Origin: Dendrocalamus latiflorus
Lineage: Eukaryota > Streptophyta > Magnoliopsida > Poales > Poaceae
Length of the DNA stretch: 64,000 bases
Assembly: GCA_017311315.1 (NCBI GenBank)
Contig: CM029663.1
Location: forward strand, 36,126,622-36,190,621
Direction of reading: 5' to 3'
The translations under genes and the position numbers were made by a program. Below, one piece after another: positions 11,501 to 20,619 of the stretch. The notes below the pieces were generated by a model. The model was given only the letters and a program-made list of their open reading frames with translations, made no database searches and had not been told where the DNA came from. Position 1 is the stretch's first letter. Each line of letters begins with the position of its first letter.

Positions 11501-12052
11501 TCAAGAAGTGCTAGAAGAAGTTCCTTTTTATGAAAGACATTGGATATTTGTCGCTCCTATTTGAGGTAAATTAATTCTTACTAGTTACATTTGGTTTATG
11601 AACTAGTTAGTACCTAATTAGTTTATCATGTTAGAACTATTGATTTGTGTCACTCTAGACAATATAAAGTTTAAACTGCATATTTTATAAGTAGAAAAAA
11701 AATTATAATAAAGGGTCTATAGAGCCGAATTCGCCCTAGGGCCCTTGAAAACGCTGAGCCGGCCCTGACTGCAACTTCAATATTTCTGACCTGTTTGTAC
11801 CGTTTCTTTTTTCCGCAGATCGGGCAAGCATGCTCGCCGTTAATCAACAGGACGACACTGTGGGACTCCTTTGTGGAGCTTGCAAGGGCCTACGACAGTG
11901 TGATGGGCTTCCTCATCTTCTTGCCCATAGTCATCCTGTCATGGATTCCCTTCATCGCCGAGTGCCACACAATGTTGCTCTTCAACCAAGCCTTCGTCAG
12001 GGGCTTCCAGATCTCAAAGGTTTTTGAAGGTCGGGACACAGAAGAGTTCTGA
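2525..12052 (+). CDS. callose synthase (1,3-beta-glucan synthase), C-terminal part
   Basis: Makes callose (1,3-beta-glucan) from UDP-glucose at the plasma membrane. Nine exons with GT/AG borders and consistent phase: 2525-2647, 2715-2833, 2936-3019, 8342-8454, 8531-8760, 9079-9879, 9981-10031, 10105-10290, 11819-12052 (TGA). They give 646 residues. Family landmarks in order: ENQNHAIIFTRGE, PTILGLREHIFTS, SLAWFVSNQETSFVTIGQRV, VRFHYGHPD, RGGINKAS, REGNVTHHEYMQVGKGRDVG, GEQTLSRDIYRLG, TKTHYYGRAILHGGAKY, TGRGFVV, NYRLYSRSHFVKG, FAPFIFNPSGFQW, and the final LFNQAFVRGFQIS. About ten hydrophobic segments follow the cytosolic catalytic part, as in the Glucan_synthase family. Full-length proteins have about 1,800-1,950 residues, so the N-terminal two thirds is absent; the first exon here has a normal acceptor, so the gene may simply continue upstream. 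Intron 3 (5.3 kb) and the last intron (1.5 kb) are swollen by transposons. I do not assign a subtype. Confidence 0.95.
3094..3345. mobile_element. MITE, family B copy 1 (in callose synthase intron 3)
   Basis: About 250 bp, non-coding. Its right part (AAATTTCAGCCAAAAGACAT then CCGCAGCC and CAAACAGGCCCTAA) and middle (ACTTTCAAATGGAGTATTTT, AAAAGCCCAACATCTGTA) match the copy at 29576-29817 closely. The left terminus is disturbed, so the boundary is approximate. Confidence 0.6.
3960..4345. other. unassigned stretch in callose synthase intron 3, possible hAT-type fragment
   Basis: Starts with CTAGAGATGGCAACAGG and contains ACGGGTACCCACGGGTCGCC, wording typical of grass non-autonomous hAT elements that begin near RAGATGGCAACGGG. 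It then runs into a GC-rich stretch (4157-4340) with an 11-base G run. I cannot find a matching opposite end or a target duplication. No coding function is recognised. Confidence 0.25.
4350..6749 (-). mobile_element. Ty3-gypsy-type LTR copy on the minus strand (in callose synthase intron 3)
   Basis: Read on the minus strand, this starts TGTAATATCAGGG at 6749 and passes a GC-rich leader (6380-6700), a long purine-rich run (about 6020-6170), CGCCTGATCTATCAGATTCG, and GCTTATTTATCG. That is the same order as the solo LTR at 17187-19708, which also begins TGTAATATC. The counterpart words AGGAACGATATCGTTCG (5562-5578, minus strand) and AGGAACGATGTCGTTCG (18591-18607) tie the two together. The 3' end is not defined (about 4350-4760), and no matching target duplication was found next to AGTAG (6750-6754). 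No internal retrotransposon genes adjoin it, so it is a solo or truncated LTR. Confidence 0.6.
7169..7426 (+). repeat. 5' LTR of the TRIM element
   Basis: Direct repeat of 7838-8105. Starts TGGTACAAATAATCTTGA and ends GTTTTAACA, with TTATATATAG near 7280 as a likely TATA region. Confidence 0.9.
7838..8105 (+). repeat. 3' LTR of the TRIM element
   Basis: Direct repeat of 7169-7426. Starts TGTTAGAAATAATCTTGA and ends GTTTTAACA, followed directly by the target duplication GTTGC. Confidence 0.9.
8953..9082 (+). repeat. duplicated 28-bp splice-acceptor segment (8953-8980 and 9055-9082)
   Basis: The 28 bases at 8953-8980 recur exactly at 9055-9082, 102 bp start to start. Each contains a pyrimidine-rich stretch followed by TTTCAG and GTCA. 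The downstream copy is the real acceptor of the large callose synthase exon (9079). Use of the upstream copy would read five codons and meet TAA at 8991-8995, a premature stop. Confidence 0.85.
10613..10852 (+). CDS. unrecognised 79-residue ORF with PPDYGS-type repeats inside the hAT element
   Basis: Encodes a Thr/Pro-rich start, then four tandem octapeptides of the form PPDYGSIS (residues about 21-52), a short linker, and a hydrophobic stretch ALALVCVLIVTI (about 64-75) that could be a membrane segment. The DNA repeat unit is 24 bp. I do not recognise the family. It may be a fragment captured from a host gene or part of a second ORF of the element. No promoter or intron evidence supports expression. 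Confidence 0.35.
   Translation: MTPTPTTPDTGTPVYGSMTPPDYGSISPPDYGSISPPGYGSNSPPDYGDLGAAPTTTKCRAALALVCVLIVTISPSISK
11411..11533 (+). pseudogene. hAT transposase C-terminal remnant
   Basis: Forty codons beginning QERLNGLAMCCIEKN and continuing LDNIDLDVISNDFASRSARR before a stop. This matches the conserved C-terminal end of hAT-family dimerisation-domain proteins (the TTF-type zinc-finger group), where QERLNGLA followed by an IEK motif and NDFAS closes the protein. The rest of the transposase is missing or unrecognisable, so the copy is non-functional. Confidence 0.75.
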
Positions 12053-12413
12053 TGAGACTGAGATCTGTCCAATTACATGTCAAGTCTGCTTCCCTGCGAT
12101 GTGTTTGTTATTCATCCAAACTTTGACGTGCTTTGACTCTCGGTACTTTGATGGTCAACTATTTTCTTTCAAGAAATCTTAGACCAAAATGTGGTGTTTT
12201 CATTTATAAATACGTATTGATGTTAAAATACGATTGGATCGTATTTCTATTTGGTATATTTGTCAAAACTAAGGACACGTTTCCTCGCTTTGGCCGAATT
12301 TTTTGTTGATAGGAAAAATAAAAACTGAAAAAAAAATTAGGAAAACATTTCCTTATAAGTCGGAAGGTAGGAAGATCATCCGGAAGCTATCAGTCTATTC
12401 TTTTCGACTATAA
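12053..12413. other. intergenic 3' flank of callose synthase
   Basis: No gene seen. It includes the likely 3' UTR just after the stop. A segment at about 12292-12380 recurs in inverted orientation at about 19725-19808 (shared word AAATAAAAACTGAAAA), suggesting two copies of one dispersed repeat. Confidence 0.5.
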
Positions 12414-12700
12414 ACTCGACCCGCGGGGGTAAGACGACCCCTGGGCGTAATATTAAGAAGAAGATCTTCTCACACAGATCGAGAAAACCCCCGAATCCCT
12501 GCTCCACCCTAACACAGCGGCATCATTGCCCGTGAGAACGACCCAACGACCTGGCAACAGCCTTTAGACCTGTGCTTTGGTTTATGGTAGCAGGCGAGGG
12601 TTTTTTTCCCCAGCCTGAAATTCGCTCCAACTGGGAGTCGAACCCAGGACCTGGGGGTGCTACTACAGCGCCCTAACCATCAGGCTAGAGGCCCGTTCGC
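12414..12700 (-). mobile_element. tRNA-derived SINE (Au/PoaS-like) with 17-bp target duplication
   Basis: On the minus strand the head carries RNA polymerase III promoter boxes: box A TAGCCTGATGGTTAGGG and box B GGTTCGACTCCC (about 12635-12690). The body follows with GGGGGTTTTCTCGATCTGTG and GTCTTACCCCCGCGGGTCGAG, a tail like that of grass Au-type SINEs. The insert is bounded by exact target duplications ATTCTTTTCGACTATAA at 12397-12413 and 12701-12717. It does not fold as a complete tRNA gene, so I call it a retroposon rather than a tRNA. Confidence 0.85.
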
Positions 12701-12717
12701 ATTCTTTTCGACTATAA

Positions 12718-13168
12718 CTAATGGCTTTTAAAGATCTTGTTCTTTTCGATTGTAGCTGATGGTTGCAACTTACGGTGTTTGACTTAGTACGAGCGTTTAT
12801 GTGAATGAATTAAATACCGATAAACCTCTTTAAAAAAGCTGCTCCGATAGACTGATTTGAAATAGTATGAAAAAATTGTTCTATTTATTTGTTCGTAGAA
12901 AAACTATAAATTATAACCTGAAAAGAACTAAGACTTCCCTTGTGCCAGTATCCCCAATGGGCTCTACGCCTCTCCCTCCCTGAGCACATGTGATGGCATC
13001 GAAGGAAAAAAAAGTAGAGGGAAATACAAACCCTACCTCCGTCCCCGCATCAACTCATTTCCTTTTCTCCATCGGCTGCATGGCGACGGCCTCGCCAACC
13101 CCGGGACTAGGCTGCACGGAGGACGCCTCGACACCTCGGTGATTGGCTATGTGCTTGGTACATATATA
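12718..13168. other. intergenic stretch, nothing firm
   Basis: No supported gene. A short open frame (13080-13142, start ATGGCGACGGCCTCG) follows a pyrimidine-rich leader-like stretch and could be a truncated first exon cut off by the adjacent LTR insertion, but it has no recognisable product. Confidence 0.3.
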
Positions 13169-14402
13169 CGCTCTACAAAAGGTTAGCATTTAACATATCT
13201 ATATCAATATGAGATACGTCATAGCTAAAACAAAGAATAAGTAAAAAAACTAATAGAAATCACAAGGAAATAGAAACTTTATTAGAGCTTTATTAGAAAA
13301 CCAGCGGAAGCTATAAGTAAATGTTTGAAATATGATACCGGCTTACTTCTAACTAAATAAAGATTGTAAATAAGATAACAAAATAGTGATAAACCACGGT
13401 ACTGAAAACTCGAGTGCTCCCTGACATGCATGTTGCAATCACTCCACTAACCTTTTATCTGAAAATAAAAAGAGTAAGCGTGAGATTTGTAAATTTCAAC
13501 AAGTACCCAACAATGATTGTAAGCAAGGTGAGTAAAGACAAGTGTTTTTAACAAGTAATTGACCCAGGTTAATGCAAGGTAACTAAATTATTGGAAACAC
13601 TGATAAAAGCTAGAGATAGAGATAACAGAAATAGTGAAATCAATGATAATTGTTGTTTAGCAAGGAATGTCAATGGCATCGGCGATTACTTCCTACATAC
13701 CCGATTATACGAGAGTAGTCAGGCATGACACTATCCTCGACTATATAACCATAAACAGGGTGTATATCCTGAGTAACGAAAGTATACAACCCCCGTACGT
13801 TACCAGGTGAGTGGAAATCCCCCCAATATGTGCGTAACCCCAGACTAGGTAACTGTTATATTATTAACAGGTCATATGGTGTGAATTTAAATGAACTAAG
13901 GGAAGGTTAAGATAAAGTTATGATAACTAGAAAAATTTGCTAATGTTAAAAATGAAGAAACATAATTCCCGATATGAAGGCGATGAGGAATGATAATATG
14001 ATGATAGTGATATAAGAATTATTCTAAAGAGATATTATAACATAGATCACATAAGGATTGACAACCATCCAAGTTTTATTATGTAATGAGTAATTATTAG
14101 TCAGATTAATAGGTATTATATACATCAATCATGACTCACATACGAAATCTTACAAGTAATAGGTCATAATATCTAAAAAATAGGCATAGCAACCCTAATG
14201 TTAAAAGAATGCTATTGGTTTAAATATAAATTTGGAATATGTTCATATGCTACCCCCCATTAATGATTTAAACATGAATTCTAAAACACTAATTAAAAGC
14301 ATAAATTTTAGAACATTATTAAGTGAGTATTATAATAAACCTAAAAAATATGTGAAACAAGATAATCTAGAACATCATGGTATGAATACAATATTAGAAG
14401 TC

Positions 14403-15510
14403 TATATAGGCAAGTATTAATAATATGATAATAACTAGATAAGCATTAGTAATATGATAACAACCAGACAAGTATTAGTAATATGATAATAACCAGGTAA
14501 GCTTTAGTGATATGATAATAATTAGGTAAGCATGAGTGATATGATCAAGGTTATTAAGGCGGTAAGGCGAGGTGCGGCGACCCCACCCCCTTCCAGACGC
14601 CTAGGCGAATAAGGCGTGCGGCGAGGCGACGCCATACACATACCCTAACCTACCATGCAACAGCACAAACATACACTGATAAGGACCAGAATGGAAGAAA
14701 TCTCATTGGGATAAGGACCTGTTCGTAATTCCCAAAATCCTCGAGGGCCAAATCGGAAAATTACCCTCATAACCCTAGCGCCGCCGCCTGGGAACAAAGG
14801 GAGTCTGGCATTTTGCGTCTCTCCTGCGCCTCCACTTGCTTCTCCCCCTTCTTCTCCATCCACCGGCCACCACCATTCCATTGCTCCTCCCTTCACCTCC
14901 CTCCTCTTCTCCACCGACAGCGCCGCCACCCCGACTTCTTCCTCTTCTCCACCGGCGACCCCTCCACATCCGGCCGCCTGTCCCCGCCGCCTCGCCATCA
15001 CATCTCAGCCATCCTCACCTACTCCTCCACCAGTCCGCCTCTCCGGCCGCAAGCTCGCTCCATCTCGACCGCATCCACCGCCCTCTTCTCTCTCCCTCTC
15101 TCTCTCTTCCTCTCCCTCTCCCTCTCCCTCTCCCTCTCTCAACTGGCGCAAGCCTTTGGCGGGAGGTGTACGCGCGCAGCTCCCTCTTTTTCCTTGCACG
15201 CGCGCATCGCGCCACTCTTTCCCCGCGCCTTTTCGGTCCCGCGGCGTCCGCCTCAGCCAAACCGACGCCTTGGCGACGACTTTTGCTGCGAGGCGACGCC
15301 ACATGCGAGGAGGACGCGGCGAGCACGACGCCACCATTCCAAAACCGCTCGAACGACTAGGCGACGCCTTACTAACCTTGGATATGATAATAACTAGGTA
15401 AATTTTAGTGATATGATAATAACCAGGGAAGCATAAGTGATATGATAATAACCATGTAAGCTTTTGTGATATGATAATAATCAGGCATATATGAGTGATA
15501 TGATAATTGT
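14403..15510. repeat. minisatellite, about 32-bp period, split by a hAT insertion
   Basis: Around nine imperfect copies of a unit containing GTGATATGATAATAACCAGG and TAAGCTTTAGT, at 14403-14545 and again at 15381-15510. The two halves are parts of one array separated by the element at 14546-15380. Confidence 0.8.
14546..15380. mobile_element. non-autonomous hAT-like element with captured GC-rich core
   Basis: 835 bp. The left end is CAAGGTTATTAAGGCGGTAA and the right end, on the other strand, CAAGGTTAGTAAGGCGTCGC, so the termini are good inverted repeats. GATATGAT flanks both sides (14538-14545 and 15381-15388), a hAT-sized 8-bp duplication, although the same word also occurs in the surrounding minisatellite. 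The core (14760-15350) is GC-rich with a CTCTCC-type microsatellite at about 15090-15150. Open frames there appear compositional. It could hold a captured 5' gene fragment. Confidence 0.75.
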
Positions 15511-16283
15511 ACCCAATTGCAATGGTAACAAATAATCATGTAAGATGTAGAATGTGGAACGGAGAGCTTACGGTCGCAACGTACTTGCCTTGAGCACGTT
15601 TGGCTGACTCGCTACTCAAAGCATCCAAGGTGCGCAACTGCCCGAACATTTCCTCAAAGGCCACATGTGAACCTGCGAGGGGAAGATAAAGGCGAATCAA
15701 GTGATAGTTAAGACAAAATTGTGGAAGGACAGAAAGAGATGGTTCGGTCGGAAAAGATCGCATTCGCGTTCGGAAAAGATCGCATTCGCTCAAGCTTTGC
15801 CGTGCGAATCGCCGTTCGGCCAAGCAAACGACGTCCCAGTGCAAGAGCTAGCCAAACCCCCACGCGAAGCCAAGTTTGACCATGCCCCGACTAGCCAAAC
15901 CATGTCATGTCAGCACCATGCGTCGACTGCACCACCGCCGCCTGGCCACCGTCGCCCCAGCCACGCAACTCAGCTTGCACCACCGCCGCCTGGCCTCGCC
16001 CGGCCGTGCAGCTCAGCTTGCACCACCGCACCTAGCCTACGCTCCTCCTACCATGCTGCCGCCAGGCCGCTATGGTCGGGCAGCCACACTGCTGCCAGAC
16101 CGCCGGCTGGCCAAAAGGCCCGATAGAGAGAGAGAGAGAGAGAGATGGGAGAGAGGGACCTGATTGGGGAAAGGGAGGAAAACTAGCCCCCTTTTATTAG
16201 CACTCAAGCCCGAATAGGAAGACTAATTAGGGTTTGTCAGTTTTTTGGAAATACTTTAACCCTTCCGATTTCAGGGTGCTACA

Positions 16284-17181
16284 TGCTCTCTGAATCAATT
16301 TTTTTTTTTTTTGCGAGGAATCAAATTAAATTTCTAATCTCTGTAAGCTTTAGCTCGTAGTACTATGGTATTCTATCAGAACTATTGTATGTCTGAGCGT
16401 ATCTGATGGAGGTTCGACGTGTAGGAGTTTATTCTATTTTAAACTTTGGTTTTCTGAACTAGAGAGGAGCCGCTAATTTCAATGAAGGGGAGCAGAACAA
16501 ATACGAGAGTTAGTTTACAACACTGTACAAAGAGGGCATGAGCAAAATGGAAACGCTACGGAAGATTCAATCGAAGGAAACAAAAACAATTATTTGCTAT
16601 AATTAAACTCATCTTTTGTCTTACTGAACTAATTAAAAGAGCAATGCTTATGATCCCGCCTACATCCAGTATTCAGCTTTGACACGAATGAGCTGACAAA
16701 TTGGGGGTTTTTTTTTTTTTGCTGAAGCTTATAGCTTTTGGCTACGGCTTGTGACTTTTTGGCTGTTTGTACGAGAGATTACAAAGTAACAGAAACTCAC
16801 GTACGGTTTTTACCAATATAAATAAAATCGGTACAGTATATATTACAATTAACTAGTAGATTCTATCTTGAAAAGATACTCATTTAAAAGCTAGTTACTG
16901 TAAAAAAAAGTTAAAAAAACAGATTTTAAAAGCTGTTAAAGCTGAAAAAGAACAGGTCCTCATTGCAACTTTTGCCACTCCATACAAATTTGAACCAAAA
17001 TATTATGACTACTTTGACGTTAGGGTTTCATGGAGAGAGCGGCGTGAGTTTTGTGCACAAAGAGGGGTTGTAAGGTGTGATTCTTGGGACAGATCGATTC
17101 TATCAGCAAGAAACCTGGAAAGCTAGCAATGCCAGCTTCCTAAGGGATGCTAGCAACAGTGGCGTCCCATGGGACACTAGC
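16284..17181. other. intergenic, contains MITE-like sequence
   Basis: No gene recognised. About 16697-16960 looks like a diverged family B MITE: it starts near GCTGAAGCTTATAGCTTTTG, and its right end read in reverse begins GGACCTGTTCTTTTTCAGC, resembling the ends at 29576-29817. Confidence 0.5.
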
Positions 17182-17186
17182 AGCGG

Positions 17187-19708
17187 TGTAATATCTGGGC
17201 CGATGAAGCCCAGCCCGGCCCATTCCTAAAGCCCTATAAGAGAGAGCCAGGTGGAGGAGGAGGAAGCAAAAGCCATTTTGGCTTCTCCCCTGCGCTTACC
17301 TTGCTGTCGCTCTGCTCGCGCGCTGCCACCACCTGTTATCGCCTGGCTCCATCAGACCGTGCGCTGCTGCCGTCACCGTCGCCACCCAACGGCGCCGCCG
17401 CTCACCACCCATCGGCACCGCCGCTCGCTAGCCCTCAGCGCCGTCGCTTGTCGCCGCCGCCGTTGCTGCCGCTCCACCTTGCGCGCACCGCCGTCCCCTG
17501 GCGCCATCGCTTCCGGCCGCGTCCCGCCTTCGCCGCCCTAGTTCGTTCGTGCCTCGCCTCCCTGCCCTGCTGTCGCCGCCGCTCCACGAGAATGGAGGGC
17601 CGGTCAGTCGAGGGAACAGGGAGGGTCGCCGCTTGGGTAAAGAGAGGGCGTCGGCTGTGAGGAGTGGGAGAAGGAAGAAGAGGGAGACGCCGGCCGAGCG
17701 CGGGGAAAGCGAGAGCCAGGCGCCTGCCACCGAGTGAGGGAGAGGAGCGAGGTTGAGGGAGGCGCGGGAGACGCCAGGCGACCGACGGAGGAAAAAAAAG
17801 GGAAGAGCGTCGGCGGACTGAAGAGAGGAAAAAGAAGAAAGGACATGAAAGAGAGAGAGCGTTGGCGTGAAGAAAAAGAGAAGGAGCCGGCCGTGGAAAA
17901 AAAAGGAAGACCAGGAGAGAGCCGGCCGACCGGAAAAAAAAGGAAAGAAAAGAAGGAAGAAAAGGGAGGAAGGAAAAAAAGGGGGGAAAGGCTGATCCGG
18001 CGTCTGATCTGTCAGATCCAGCCAAGACAAGGAAGGAGGAGGTCCGATCCAATTATTCGGAGCTAGGGTAACACCCCGAGACCATTTCCCGCTTATTTAT
18101 CGTTTTGCGTAAATGTTAAAATGTCAACATCTGATATTAAGTCATGAAGGGGCCGATTCGTCGAATAGTGAGATAAATGCATACGTTGGTTAGGACATGG
18201 CTAGCAGCTGGAGTTCATATGCCGAGCGATGATGTTGTGGCCGTGTGAGAAGAACAGGTGAAGAACGCTGGCCATGTGGGGTTGTGTCGGTGCATGAGTA
18301 ACCGACTAGTATTCAGTAAATGATTAGTATGGATTAAGGAGCATGGGTTAATTAGTTTAGACTCATTAACATTGGCTCTTGCGGGATCTCTATAGAAGGT
18401 TGGAACGCCGAGTTCGGTGGTGTGATATTTAAATTATGGAAACCAAGAATATGTAGTAGAGTTATGTAGGTTACCAGACCCGGAATATTTGCTGTGATAG
18501 GTTTCTGGTTGGAAAGACATGATCGTTCGAGTACCGAAATAGTGGGATGATATCTAGTGAAAGAGTGGAGTTCGTGTTGGTTTTGCGCATAGGAACGATG
18601 TCGTTCGTCTGTATGCGTGTATTACTATAATGTATTGAGGCTGGGTATTGCTTGTTCAGGTGACGGTTCGAGTTTGGTGCCATCTGCGCATCGTCCGCCA
18701 GGTTAACAGGCAAGTGCAGGGTAGAACAATAAATTGTGGTGAATGTTTGTTATTTGGGTTTCCATGCTATGATTTACAGTATTTATGAGATGTATATGAA
18801 TTGTGCTAATCATACCTTGATGAGTACCGCTTATGATTAGACATCCATATTTGAAGCATATTGCATCATGCAAATACATAAGAGCCAGGCCGGTGAGAAA
18901 GTCATGACTATTCCGGAGTGCTCTTGAATAAGAGCAAGGTCGGTGAGAAATTCAAGTGACTAGTCCGGAGTGCTCTTGAGTAAGACCTACAGAGGTAGGC
19001 AACCGAGTGGTCCATCGACGGGTGGACGCTCCGCTATACCGGTATAAGCTACAGTTATAGGTTGCATACAGAGGTGTATTGCATTGCATTTACAGGAAAT
19101 GAACAGGTGACAGAGAGGAAACCCAGAGATTCTGGGTTATAGCTCGTAAATGTGATTTGGTGGTTACAGATGCATTGCATAGCATTGCATTACAGATGCA
19201 TTGCATGAAAGTGATACAGATGACAGTTACAGAGTGGATGTACAGATTACCGTACAGAGTTGATTTACAGTTTACAGTTACAGAATTAATTTACAGTTTA
19301 CAGTCATAGAGTGGATTTACATCTTACAGTTCGTGAAATTGATTGAATTGCTAAAGTGATGTTACTGTTTTATCGTGTGCTTGCTGAGTTTTCGGACTCA
19401 CCCTTACTTTATCGTTGTTTTTTATAGGAATTGTTGAAGGTGACATGCATGGGCGGGAGTAGCACAGTCGTTCACGTATCACAGTGATTCAAAAATCATC
19501 TACAGTTGACATATTTACTCTATGCCTTTTTGGTAATTATCAAAGTTATATCTCTGCTGCGCTTAGTGTCAAGTGTACCGGCTTTTGTCGTCTGGCTGCT
19601 ACTTAAATAAAATAATTGTTTCGCAAGACCAGCGGCAAAAGTTGAAGTTGGTAGCATTATAGTGTAGGTGGTAGCACTTTGGGCTCAGGGAGGAGCCGGG
19701 GTGTTACA
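17187..19708 (+). mobile_element. solo LTR of a Ty3-gypsy-type element
   Basis: 2,522 bp starting TGTAATATCTGGG and ending CCGGGGTGTTACA, bounded by exact 5-bp duplications AGCGG at 17182-17186 and 19709-19713. There are no gag/pol genes, primer-binding site or second LTR, so an element has been lost by LTR-LTR recombination. Internal landmarks: GC-rich leader, purine-rich tract (about 17640-18000), CTGATCTGTCAGATCC, a CCGGTGAGAAA repeat pair near 18890 and 18940, and TTACAGTTTACAG-type repeats at 19200-19330. Confidence 0.88.
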
Positions 19709-19713
19709 AGCGG

Positions 19714-20619
19714 CCAAGGTCTTCCTAGCTTTCGAATTCCAGGTAGCGTTTTCCTAAATATTTATTTTCAGTTTTTATTTTCCCTATAAATAAAAAATTC
19801 GGTCAATCTGGAGTTCACACATTAAATTGAACATGCCAATCCTGGCATAAGTAAGCCAGTAATACCTTGTGTGATATTTTGGAACAAGTTTTGTCTAGCT
19901 CCACACCTACTACAGAGCAAAACATCCAGGGCTCATCTGGAACGCAGGATTTCGACACCAAACGGTTTAATTCTCACAGGATTCAGGAAAAATTCATGCA
20001 TTCCAAACAAAACCTACATATTTTTGTAACATGATCATCACACAGCAATAGGCAGCCCCTTCTGTGATGTTAGAATTGTATTTTATATATCCTTTCTGGG
20101 TCGTTTCTGAACTATTGCAGTCAGAAGTCGCCAGTCAGTAGAAAATCTACATTGAACTGCCGTAAGTTTGTCGTAATCATAACTGTACTGACACAATCTA
20201 TCAAGCCTTATAAGCTGCAATGGTTTTGATTGATGCTAATATAGTTGTTGAACAAAACAGCAATAAAAGAGTGGTAATAACAATTTGTGAATTTCGTATT
20301 TTTAGCTGTATGCTTCTAAATATCCTACTACTGTAAGAGAAGCAAAAGAAAATACTTTCAGCCTATCTAGCTCCCACAGTCCACGTTGTCACAGCAGGGC
20401 CACCTTGTTAAAAATTACAATAACCAGATTACCAGAGGATACAATCTGACAAATCTTATTATTTTGTCAGAGATTACATCAAATAGAATTTTTAATCATA
20501 GGTTATTTTACATAATACAAAAGGCAATCTAATAATATACGACGATTTCCTTAGCCAACAATGACTCCACGCAAGAAAACCTAAGATCAGCACATACAAC
20601 ACATTGAACTGCAGAAGGG
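19714..20619. other. intergenic / 3' flank of CAP-H
   Basis: No gene seen. 19725-19808 is the inverted partner of 12292-12380. The part next to 20620 (minus strand) should contain the CAP-H 3' UTR. Confidence 0.5.

Larger units (their letters stand above)
10540..11767 (+). mobile_element. hAT element derivative in the last callose synthase intron
   Basis: 1,228 bp with short terminal inverted repeats: the left end is CAGGGCCAGCTCTGG, and the right end read on the other strand is CAGGGCCGGCTCAGCG. Exact 8-bp target duplications ACTGCAAC lie at 10532-10539 and 11768-11775, the hAT signature. Inside are an open frame with octapeptide repeats (10613-10852) and a plus-strand remnant of a hAT transposase C terminus (11411-11533). 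This is therefore an internally deleted descendant of an autonomous hAT rather than a MITE of unknown origin. Confidence 0.92.
13174..16283 (-). mobile_element. Ty3-gypsy-type LTR on the minus strand, carrying a nested hAT element
   Basis: On the minus strand it begins TGTAGCACCCTGAAATC at 16283. It then has a leader with a GA microsatellite (about 16126-16146 on plus) and GC-rich sequence, then long AT-rich sequence. Its 3' part carries GACATGCATG near an ACTCACGC-type motif, as in the solo LTR at 17187-19708. No internal retrotransposon genes adjoin it. The proposed left end is based on a near-match target duplication: CGCTC at 13169-13173 versus TGCTC at 16284-16288, one mismatch. Treat that end as tentative. 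Net length without the inner hAT insertion is about 2.3 kb. Confidence 0.5.

Noticed and set aside
12600..12700. tRNA-like sequence with box A and box B
   Set aside because: No complete cloverleaf, and it is the head of an element with a 17-bp target duplication; a SINE, not a tRNA gene.
14836..15397. Open frames of 174-194 codons
   Set aside because: Within the hAT-like element's GC-rich, CT-microsatellite core; opposite-strand frames are equally long, so not evidence of a gene.
17251..18066. Overlapping open frames on both strands up to 205 codons
   Set aside because: Inside the solo LTR, in GC-rich then purine-rich sequence; low-complexity translations rich in Arg, Ser, Glu and Lys.
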